DNA from: Bacteroidales bacterium
Lineage (GTDB): Bacteria > Bacteroidota > Bacteroidia > Bacteroidales > UBA932
DNA: 7,035 nt
Direction: 5' to 3'
Assembly (NCBI GenBank): GCA_016293535.1
Contig: JAEDEB010000087.1
Span: forward strand, 1 to 7,035
Of this stretch, positions 1 to 4,897 are shown in pieces. How positions within the stretch are numbered: the first letter of the stretch is position 1; each line of letters starts with the position of its first letter. A program made the translations under genes and the position numbers. Under the pieces are notes generated by a model that was not told the DNA's origin, did not search any database, and saw only the letters and a program-made list of their open reading frames with translations.

Positions 1-453
1 GTGTTCCGCAACGAGGCCATCTCGGCCCGCGCCCACTGCATCTTCCATCAGGTCGAAGGACTTTACATAGACGAGAACGTCAGCTTCGCGGACATGAAGC
101 AGGCCATACTTCTCTTTGCACGCGAGATGTTCGGAGCGGATACGAGGATAAGGATGCGCCCGTCCTATTTCCCGTTCACCGAGCCTTCCGCAGAGGTGGA
201 CGTAAGCTGCAACATCTGCAAGGGCAAGGGCTGCAACGTCTGCAAGGGAACAGGCTGGCTTGAGATTCTGGGTTGCGGAATGGTTGACCCCAACGTGCTC
301 AAGGCTTCCGGCATAGACAGCGGAAAGTACAGCGGCTTCGCCTTCGGAATGGGCGTTGAGAGGATAGCGATGCTCAAGTGGCAGGTCAAGGACCTGAGGA
401 ACTATTTCGAGAACGACCTGCGCTTCCTCAAGGAATTCGAAACATCGATTTAG
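1..453 (+). CDS. pheS: Phenylalanine--tRNA ligase alpha subunit, C-terminal part (5' truncated)
   Basis: This is the C-terminal 150 residues of the class II synthetase alpha subunit, which charges tRNA-Phe in the cytoplasm as an alpha2-beta2 enzyme with PheT. The frame is already open at base 1 and the gene starts outside the window, so the GTG at base 1 is an internal Val codon. The opening FRNEAISARAHC...FHQVEGL is the PheS motif 2 area. RPSYFPFTEPSAEVDV is the conserved substrate-site stretch. GFAFGMGVERIAMLKW near residues 112-127 is motif 3 with its ATP-binding Arg. Between them sit two Cys pairs, at window-frame residues 70/73 and 78/81 (codons about 208-243), forming a CxxC-x4-CxxC knuckle that I associate with Bacteroidetes PheS. 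The protein ends soon after LRFLKEF, as full-length PheS does, so the 3' end is intact. It converges on rnhB with a 23-bp gap. Confidence 0.97.
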   Translation: MFRNEAISARAHCIFHQVEGLYIDENVSFADMKQAILLFAREMFGADTRIRMRPSYFPFTEPSAEVDVSCNICKGKGCNVCKGTGWLEILGCGMVDPNVLKASGIDSGKYSGFAFGMGVERIAMLKWQVKDLRNYFENDLRFLKEFETSI

Positions 454-476
454 GGAGGAGTCCGGCTCAGAAGAGT

Positions 477-1115
477 TCAGAAGAGGGTCGGCTCAAGCTC
501 CTTCGGATGAAAGGATCTACGGTGGTACGGAGTCATTCCGTACCGCCGTATTGCGTCGATATGGGCCGGAGTCGGATAGCCCATATTGCTGTCCCATCCG
601 TATTCGGGATATTCCAGAGCTATTTTCCGCATATACTCGTCGCGCCAGGTCTTCGCCAGCACAGATGCTGCGGCGATGGGCGCGTACTTGCCGTCACCCT
701 TCACCACGGTTGCATAGTCGCCGATGCGGTATTTCCCGAAGGGGCGGAAACGGTTTCCGTCTATGAGAAGGAATTCGGGAGCGGGGTCGAGCCTGAGTAC
801 GGCGCGCTGCATTCCCGCAATCGATGCGTTCAGTATGTTCATGCTGTCGATTTCGGACGCATCCACGGCTTCCACCGCGTAGGAAACGGCCTCCTCCTCG
901 ATCACCCGGCGGAGCAGGTCCCTCGATCGTTCGGTCATTTTCTTGGAGTCGTTGAGCAGGGGATGATGGAAATCTTCCGGCAGAATTACGGCCGCAGCGA
1001 AGACTGGTCCGGCGAGAGGGCCCCTTCCGGCCTCGTCGCAGCCCGCTTCGAGCAGGTCCCCGTGCATATGGTTCAGAAGATGGATTTCCTTGTGCATGGG
1101 CACAAAGTTAATCAT
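477..1115 (-). CDS. rnhB: Ribonuclease HII
   Basis: RNase HII cleaves the RNA strand of RNA-DNA hybrids and starts ribonucleotide excision repair by cutting 5' of single ribonucleotides in DNA. It is a cytoplasmic monomer. Numbered from the first ATG (212 aa), the signature GCDEAGRGPLAGPV gives catalytic D27 and E28. LNDSKKM is at 54-60, IDGN supplies D119, and KGDGKYAPIAAASVLAKTWRD (in two parts, KGDGKY and AAASVLAK) supplies later acidic residues D141 and D159. The ribonucleotide-sensing Tyr is probably Y180 in NMGYPT, and HRRSF closes the domain. Length is normal for the family. The ATG at 1115 lies inside the 3' end of the upstream HTH gene (8-nt overlap). Met7 (1097) aligns better with start sites I recall for Bacteroidetes RnhB and is an alternative, and Met17 is possible. 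It is cotranscribed with, and probably translationally coupled to, the regulator upstream. Confidence 0.96.
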   Translation of the reverse strand: MINFVPMHKEIHLLNHMHGDLLEAGCDEAGRGPLAGPVFAAAVILPEDFHHPLLNDSKKMTERSRDLLRRVIEEEAVSYAVEAVDASEIDSMNILNASIAGMQRAVLRLDPAPEFLLIDGNRFRPFGKYRIGDYATVVKGDGKYAPIAAASVLAKTWRDEYMRKIALEYPEYGWDSNMGYPTPAHIDAIRRYGMTPYHRRSFHPKELEPTLF

Positions 1116-1527
1116 TCGCTTTTTTGCTCAACATCCCCAGTTTTTCCCTCTCGTGCATGAGGTTCTCCTGCAGGGCGGTGATGAGCTCGGCCTTTACGGA
1201 GTTCATCTCCTTGAGATCCCTGATTTCACGGGACATCCTCTCTTCGTTCTCGCGGTAGGAGTCCAGCTTGGACAGATAATCAGACTGGACGTCACTGACG
1301 CTGAGTCCTGCGTCCGACGGTTCATATCCCAAAAGTATGAATTCCTCGCTGCATCCGTATGCCCGGGCGAGTCCGGGGAGGTATTTCATGAGAGAATCCA
1401 GATTCCCCCTTTCCAGTCTGTAAACGGTAGCACGCGTAATCTCCAGCAAGTTTGCGACTTCAGTCACCGACAAATCTTTTCCTGTTCTGAGCCTTACAAG
1501 CCTGTGGGCTATCTGCATTCTGTCCAT
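1108..1527 (-). CDS. XRE-family HTH regulator with C-terminal coiled coil
   Basis: This is a 139-aa putative DNA-binding protein. Residues 5-66 form an XRE/Cro-C1 fold: AHRLVRLRTGKDLSVTEVA is followed by the recognition-helix region ITRATVYRLERGN (30-42), then a helix around LPGLARAYGCSEEFILLG typical of the fourth and fifth helices. Residues about 75-135 are rich in charged residues with spaced Leu/Met (YRENEERMSREIRDLKEMN, then a Leu-rich stretch), which predicts a coiled coil for dimerisation. There is no sensor or peptidase domain. The start at 1527 is chosen because the HTH domain begins directly after it; Met4 (1518) is possible. The leader is very short, since a palindrome containing a TAnnTTTG-like element lies only 6-26 bp upstream. 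I infer autorepression from that. It shares an operon with rnhB (8-nt overlap) and is divergent from the 73-aa gene, which may also be a target. Confidence 0.88.
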   Translation of the reverse strand: MDRMQIAHRLVRLRTGKDLSVTEVANLLEITRATVYRLERGNLDSLMKYLPGLARAYGCSEEFILLGYEPSDAGLSVSDVQSDYLSKLDSYRENEERMSREIRDLKEMNSVKAELITALQENLMHEREKLGMLSKKAND

Positions 1528-1532
1528 TTTTC

Positions 1533-1553
1533 ATACTTTTGCAACAAAAGTAT
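1533..1553. promoter_or_regulatory. Palindromic operator overlapping a putative -7 element of the HTH gene
   Basis: Perfect inverted repeat with arms ATACTTTTG (1533-1541) and CAAAAGTAT (1545-1553) and a 3-bp CAA centre. Read on the minus strand, the distal arm contains TACTTTTG (1552-1545), which fits the Bacteroidetes -7 consensus TAnnTTTG and would place transcription start about 10 bp before the HTH start codon. No TTG is seen at the expected -33 position, so the promoter would be weak or factor-dependent. Because of the symmetry the same -7 match also exists on the plus strand. Its position suggests an autoregulatory site bound by a dimer of the HTH protein (inference). Confidence 0.6.
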
Positions 1554-1590
1554 TCCTGACCCGAAGCAGTTGGTGTATAATAAATTTTAC

Positions 1591-1612
1591 GTTGTACAAC
1601 AAATTGTACAAA
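1591..1612. repeat. Two TTGTACAA palindromes in the divergent control region
   Basis: TTGTACAA occurs at 1592-1599 and again at 1604-1611, 12 bp apart start to start. The first copy extends to the 10-bp perfect palindrome GTTGTACAAC (1591-1600). The sites lie between the divergent HTH and 73-aa genes, just upstream of the putative plus-strand promoter (-33 TTG at 1618). Paired symmetric sites in such a place suggest a binding site for a second regulator or a second operator for the HTH protein. The protein that binds is unknown. Confidence 0.5.
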
Positions 1613-1617
1613 CGGGG

Positions 1618-1648
1618 TTGTTTTTGTCAATTTTAAAGGCAATTTTTG
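1618..1648 (+). promoter_or_regulatory. Putative Bacteroidetes-type promoter for the 73-aa gene
   Basis: A TTG at 1618-1620 is followed after 20 bp by AATTTTTG at 1641-1648, one base off the -7 consensus TAnnTTTG. Transcription would begin near 1655, leaving a leader of about 10 nt before the ATG at 1666. The spacing equals that of the better match upstream of the EF-G2 gene. The twin TTGTACAA sites end 7 bp upstream of the TTG, a suitable place for an activator or repressor. Confidence 0.4.
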
Positions 1649-1665
1649 CCCAATAACGCACCGGT

Positions 1666-1887
1666 ATGAAAGAAGAAAGCAAAATTGGAATTGAACAGAT
1701 GTTCGACATTTTCACAGCTGCTCTAGAGCAGGGGGACATACTTCGTGACCCTTCGATGAATTTCCGCAGGATTTGCGGAGCCCTGGGCCTTGATGCCGAG
1801 ATTCTGGACAAGGCCCTGAAGGAGGACATAGGCCGCTCAGGGGCTGAGATTGTCGATTCCTGGCGAGGAAATCTCAGCCGGGACTGA
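1666..1887 (+). CDS. Hypothetical 73-aa protein, possible single HTH-like fold
   Basis: I do not recognise a named family. The protein is short, mostly helical in appearance and without signal peptide or membrane segment. Its core, ILRDPSMNFRRICGALGLD (about 25-43), followed by AEILDKALKEDIGRSGAEIVDSWR, resembles the first helix-turn-helix subdomain of AraC-type regulators ('rdp.l.f..ic..lgl....ld..l.e.lG.sG.ei'), so a small DNA-binding or adaptor role is conceivable. That is a visual resemblance only. The start ATG at 1666 follows an A/C-rich leader without a Shine-Dalgarno, as is usual in Bacteroidetes, and sits about 10 nt from a putative promoter. It is divergent from the HTH-rnhB operon and shares its control region. 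Coding bias matches its neighbours, with synonymous G/C endings. Confidence 0.65.
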   Translation: MKEESKIGIEQMFDIFTAALEQGDILRDPSMNFRRICGALGLDAEILDKALKEDIGRSGAEIVDSWRGNLSRD

Positions 1888-1888
1888 A

Positions 1889-1902
1889 CCCCGGATCCGG
1901 GG
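1889..1902. repeat. 14-bp perfect palindrome after the 73-aa gene
   Basis: CCCCGG and CCGGGG flank a central AT, starting 1 bp after the stop codon of the 73-aa gene. As RNA it could fold as a 5-bp GC stem with a GATC loop. No T-run follows, so it is at best a weak terminator; a processing or pausing hairpin or chance are alternatives. The rest of the 1888-1980 gap shows nothing else I can name. Confidence 0.3.
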
Positions 1903-1983
1903 CCGGCCATTCCGCTGTTTCCCGGGCAGTCTTCAGAAGATTGCCAATTCGGAGGCAAGTTGTGTTTTCGTGCCCCGAAGTCA

Positions 1984-2014
1984 TTGTTATTCTGTGAGTG
2001 TTTTTTTAAATTTG
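1984..2014 (+). promoter_or_regulatory. Bacteroidetes-type promoter of the EF-G2 gene
   Basis: TTG at 1984-1986 (-33 element), 20 bp of spacer, then TAAATTTG at 2007-2014, a full match to the -7 consensus TAnnTTTG used by the primary sigma factor (SigABfr type) of Bacteroidetes. Transcription would start near 2021, giving a leader of about 50 nt. This is the best promoter match I found in the window. Confidence 0.7.
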
Positions 2015-2022
2015 CGATATTG

Positions 2023-2039
2023 CGTCGGAAAATCCGGCG
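2023..2039 (+). promoter_or_regulatory. Stem-loop at the 5' end of the EF-G2 leader
   Basis: CGTCGGA (2023-2029) pairs with TCCGGCG (2033-2039) through seven pairs including one U-G wobble, closed by an AAA loop. It begins 2-3 nt after the predicted transcription start. The rest of the leader to the ATG is unstructured and A-rich (about 2043-2070). Such a 5'-terminal hairpin next to an open A-rich ribosome entry zone often protects an mRNA from decay, but that role is inferred. Confidence 0.45.
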
Positions 2040-2070
2040 TCAACCACGAAAAAACACTAATTAAATAACA

Positions 2071-4224
2071 ATGAAAACTTATTCAACCCAAAACATCCGT
2101 AATGTCGTCCTCCTCGGTAGTACGAGGTCAGGAAAGACCACGCTTGCAGAGGCCATGCTCTATGAGGGCAAGGTGATTGACCGCAAGGGTACTGTCGAGG
2201 CGAAGAACACTGTATCTGACTGCACCGAATATGAGCAGATGAACCAGAAGTCCGTATTTGCGACTCCTGTTTACACGGAGTTCATGGATACGAAGTTCAA
2301 CGTAATCGACGCTCCGGGTTCCGACGACTTCGTCGGAGGCGCCGTTTCGGCATTCAAGGTATGCGACACCGGAATCCTCCTCGTCAATGCACAGCAGGGA
2401 GTCGAGGTCGGCACTGAAATCTTCGCGCGTTATGCGGAGGAATACAATGTTCCAGTCATCCTTGCGGTCAACCAGCTCGACGGTGAGAAGGCTGTCTGGG
2501 AGACCACGCTCGAGTCCCTCAAGGCCGCTTTCGGCAACAAGCCTGTCATCATCCAATTCCCTGTCAATGCGGGCACCGGTTTCGACGGATTCATCGACGT
2601 GCTCAAGATGAAATACTACCATTTCGTCGACGAGAACGGAAAGAGGGAGGACCTCGAGATTCCTGCAGAGCTTCAGGATGAGGCTGAGGAGCTCCGTCAG
2701 GCCCTTATCGAGAAGGCTGCCGAGTATGACGACTCCCTTATGGAGAAGTTCTTCGACCAGGGCACCCTCGACGAGGACGAAATCCGCAAGGGTCTCGGTA
2801 TAGGAATACGTCAGGGCGAGGCATATCCTGTCTTCTGCCTTTCCGCAAAGAAGAGCATAGGTGTCAAGAGACTTATGGAGTTCACCATCAAGGTGGCCGC
2901 CGCTCCTTCAGAGAGGCCGGGAAAGACAGTGGACGGGAAAGAGATTCCTTGTGACCCGGCCGGCAAGACTTCCCTCTTCATCTACAAGACCGCTCTCGAG
3001 CAGCACCTCGGTGAGGTTGCATACTTCAAGGTGATGTCCGGAAAGCTCACTCTCGGACAGGATCTCGAGAATCCTGAAACTGCTGACAAGGAGCGCCTTT
3101 CTTCACTCTACGCCGTGGCCGGAAAGAAGAAGGAGCCTGTCAACGAGCTCGTGGCCGGCGATATAGGATGTACAGTGAAACTCCGCGCCGCAAAGACCAA
3201 CGCAACCCTCGCTGTTCCGGGATTCGAAGGCTCATACGAGCACATCAAGTTCCCTGCATCAAAGATCCGTTTCGCAATCAAGGCTGTGGAGCAGAAGGAT
3301 GACGAGAAGCTCGGCGAGGCACTCAACAAGCTTTCGGCAGAGGATCCTACCATAGTTGTGGAATACGCAAAGGAACTCCGTCAGACCATTATCCAGGGTC
3401 AGGGAGAGCAGCACATCAATTTCGTGAAGTGGAGACTCCGCAACGAGAACAAGGTGGAAATCGAGCTCTCAGCTCCGAAGATTTCCTACAGGGAGACCAT
3501 CACTAAGGTTGCCACTGCCCAGTACCGTCACAAGAAGCAGTCCGGTGGTGCCGGCCAGTTCGGAGAGGTACATCTGCTCGTTGAGCCTATCATTGAGGGT
3601 GTCGAGACCACTGCACGCTTCAAGATTGACGGCAAGGAGCAGGTTCTCAACGTCAAAGGCAAGGAGGAGACCGTTCTCGACTGGGGCGGAAAATTCGAGT
3701 TCTACAACTGCGTTGTAGGTGGTGCCATCGATGCCGGTTTCATGCCTGCAATCAAGAAGGGTATCATGCAGAAGCTTGAGGAAGGACCTCTCACGGGTTC
3801 GTATGCACGCGATATACGCGTATTCGTATATGACGGTAAGATGCATCCGGTTGATTCCAAGGAAATCGCCTTCATCATCGCAGGCCGCAACGCCTTCAAG
3901 GAGGCATTCCGCAACGCCGGTCCAAAGATTATGGAGCCTATCTACAACGTACAGGTGATGACTCCTGCGGAGTATATGGGTGCCTGCATGTCCGACCTCC
4001 AGAACCGCCGTGCAATCATCGAGGGTATGGGTACGGACCGCGGATTCTCGGTGCTCAAGGCTCGTGTTCCTCAGGCTGAGCTCTACAAGTACTCGACGAC
4101 CCTGAGCTCCATCACATCCGGTGCTGCAACCTTCACAATGGAGTTTGCGGATTACCAGCCGGTTCCGGGAGATGTTCAGGAGAAGCTCCTCAAGGCTTAC
4201 CAGGACGAGGATTCGGACGAGTAG
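2071..4224 (+). CDS. fusA2: Elongation factor G paralogue EF-G2 with degenerate GTPase centre
   Basis: This 717-aa protein has the five-domain EF-G layout: G domain about 1-290, domain II about 300-395, III about 400-480, IV about 485-610 and V about 615-705. Domain IV carries KKQSGGAGQFGEV and domain V AEYMGACMSDLQNRRAII, as in EF-G. The P-loop GSTRSGKT (16-23) and the G5 residues SA (258-259) are kept. The G3 motif reads DAPGSDDF (80-87), so the catalytic His of DTPGHVDF is Ser84. The switch-I RGIT motif is absent, with EQMNQKSVFAT in its place. G4 is NQLD (134-137) instead of NKMD. This matches the B. thetaiotaomicron EF-G2, reported to support translocation without GTP hydrolysis in carbon-limited cells and to need the regulator Cur. 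Slow, energy-sparing translation is thus the likely role. It is monocistronic, with its own promoter and a downstream hairpin. The ATG at 2071 follows an A-rich leader. A standard fusA should exist elsewhere in the genome. Confidence 0.9.
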   Translation: MKTYSTQNIRNVVLLGSTRSGKTTLAEAMLYEGKVIDRKGTVEAKNTVSDCTEYEQMNQKSVFATPVYTEFMDTKFNVIDAPGSDDFVGGAVSAFKVCDTGILLVNAQQGVEVGTEIFARYAEEYNVPVILAVNQLDGEKAVWETTLESLKAAFGNKPVIIQFPVNAGTGFDGFIDVLKMKYYHFVDENGKREDLEIPAELQDEAEELRQALIEKAAEYDDSLMEKFFDQGTLDEDEIRKGLGIGIRQGEAYPVFCLSAKKSIGVKRLMEFTIKVAAAPSERPGKTVDGKEIPCDPAGKTSLFIYKTALEQHLGEVAYFKVMSGKLTLGQDLENPETADKERLSSLYAVAGKKKEPVNELVAGDIGCTVKLRAAKTNATLAVPGFEGSYEHIKFPASKIRFAIKAVEQKDDEKLGEALNKLSAEDPTIVVEYAKELRQTIIQGQGEQHINFVKWRLRNENKVEIELSAPKISYRETITKVATAQYRHKKQSGGAGQFGEVHLLVEPIIEGVETTARFKIDGKEQVLNVKGKEETVLDWGGKFEFYNCVVGGAIDAGFMPAIKKGIMQKLEEGPLTGSYARDIRVFVYDGKMHPVDSKEIAFIIAGRNAFKEAFRNAGPKIMEPIYNVQVMTPAEYMGACMSDLQNRRAIIEGMGTDRGFSVLKARVPQAELYKYSTTLSSITSGAATFTMEFADYQPVPGDVQEKLLKAYQDEDSDE

Positions 4225-4232
4225 TGGCTTCT

Positions 4233-4263
4233 GCTGAATATATTTCAGCGGGACATATTTCAG
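4233..4263 (+). repeat. Short hairpin and direct repeat downstream of EF-G2
   Basis: GCTGAA (4233-4238) and TTCAGC (4244-4249) can pair around a TATAT loop. ATATTTCAG is then repeated at 4240-4248 and 4255-4263, so the GCTGAA arm could pair partly with either copy. The element lies between the EF-G2 stop codon and the larger hairpin at 4269-4298. It may shape the 3' end of the mRNA; no defined function is recognised. Confidence 0.3.
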
Positions 4264-4268
4264 AACAA

Positions 4269-4298
4269 GAGAGGATGGCCTGCAGCGGTCATCCTCTC
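4269..4298 (+). terminator. Strong 12-bp hairpin after EF-G2, putative terminator without T-run
   Basis: GAGAGGATGGCC (4269-4280) pairs with GGTCATCCTCTC (4287-4298) through 12 pairs, one of them G-U, with a 6-nt loop TGCAGC. It lies 45 bp after the EF-G2 stop codon. Downstream DNA (4299 onward) is AT-rich but has no U-tract, so termination may be inefficient or the hairpin may mark the 3' end after processing. The remaining gap to 4388 contains no gene and no convincing promoter; GGAATTTG at 4366-4373 is a poor -7 match without a -33 partner. Confidence 0.5.
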
Positions 4299-4387
4299 AT
4301 AGATAAATATCATGAGCTTTCGCAAGACGCACAAATCTCACAATATCAGATAATTGTCAACTTGCGGAATTTGAATTCAGTTATTTT

Positions 4388-4897
4388 ATGAAAGTCAAGT
4401 ACATCATAGTATATGCGGCCCTGGCTGCGGCCTTTGGCGCGGTTTCTCTATGGGTGTTCCTTTCCGGAGGCCGCAGCGCGAAGGCGGTCAGGGCGAAATT
4501 CCGCCTCGGGGGACTTCTGCTCAGTGTTTCGAGCATGCTTTCCCTTGCTTCCTGCAATGGGGCGGGCGGCATATTCCAACCCACCTGCTATGATGTCGCG
4601 GCGCCGGAGAACGTGTATTTCACCAACAGGACAAGCGGAGAAAAACTGAAGCCGGGAGACGTGGTGGCAATGAGCCTGAACGACGGCGCCGATGGCTTCG
4701 ATTCCTTCAGCTACGAAATGATGGAGCTCAAGGAAGAAAAGGTCTTCCAAAGCGGCGAGCTCGTTTTTGTGGACGGTCTGACCTCCGTAACGATAGAGGA
4801 GACCGAATACAGGGGAGACTTTCTGATCAGGGTTTACGGACATTCCGAAGGCATGGATCCCGCTCTCGTTGCCGAATTGTATCTCATACTCGAATAA
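4388..4897 (+). CDS. Putative membrane-anchored or lipoprotein partner of the downstream radical SAM enzyme
   Basis: A 169-aa envelope protein with no family I can name with certainty. Residues 5-26 are a hydrophobic helix. A basic linker follows (R29, K32, R35, K37, R39), then a second hydrophobic stretch at about 40-55 ending in L53-A-S-C56, a good signal peptidase II lipobox. The basic linker suggests a cytoplasmic loop, with the C-terminal domain outside the cytoplasm. That domain (about 60-169) looks beta-rich, with one more Cys (C67) and the stretch PENVYFTNRTSGEKLKPGDV. The stop codon overlaps the radical SAM start (TAATG, 4895-4899), so the two are translationally coupled. Bacteroidetes are known to carry radical SAM/putative-lipoprotein pairs of unknown function (the TIGR04133/TIGR04134 type, as I recall). 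This gene fits that arrangement, though I cannot confirm membership. It could be the substrate or a carrier of the modified product. Confidence 0.75.
   Translation: MKVKYIIVYAALAAAFGAVSLWVFLSGGRSAKAVRAKFRLGGLLLSVSSMLSLASCNGAGGIFQPTCYDVAAPENVYFTNRTSGEKLKPGDVVAMSLNDGADGFDSFSYEMMELKEEKVFQSGELVFVDGLTSVTIEETEYRGDFLIRVYGHSEGMDPALVAELYLILE

Noticed and set aside
467..485. Short tandem repeat TCAGAAGAG between pheS and rnhB
   Set aside because: Two 9-bp copies 10 bp apart, the second within the rnhB stop region; too short to mean anything, and no inverted structure for a bidirectional terminator was found.
378..1160. Long plus-strand open frame (260 codons) opposite rnhB
   Set aside because: It runs antisense to a full RNase HII gene with all motifs, overlaps the PheS end, and its translation shows no recognisable domain. 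GC-rich coding DNA commonly leaves such an open opposite frame.
1603..1630. Sigma-70-like TTGACA-N16-TACAAT on the minus strand
   Set aside because: It matches the enterobacterial consensus, but Bacteroidetes primary sigma factors use TTG/TAnnTTTG. The -10-like part is just one of the TTGTACAA palindromes, and a start there would give a long leader crossing the other operator.
1090..1656. Plus-strand open frame (188 codons) opposite the HTH gene
   Set aside because: It is antisense to the HTH gene and crosses the palindromic control region, and the translated product has no coherent domain.
1587..1958. Minus-strand open frame opposite the 73-aa gene
   Set aside because: It covers the divergent promoter region and the 14-bp palindrome, is rich in Ser/Arg/Pro in the manner of antisense frames, and has no start context. 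The plus-strand 73-aa frame has a promoter and a family-like pattern.
2128..2622. Minus-strand open frame within the EF-G2 gene
   Set aside because: It is the antisense shadow of a well-supported EF-G coding sequence. The same holds for the minus-strand frames at 3469-3846 and 3702-3914.
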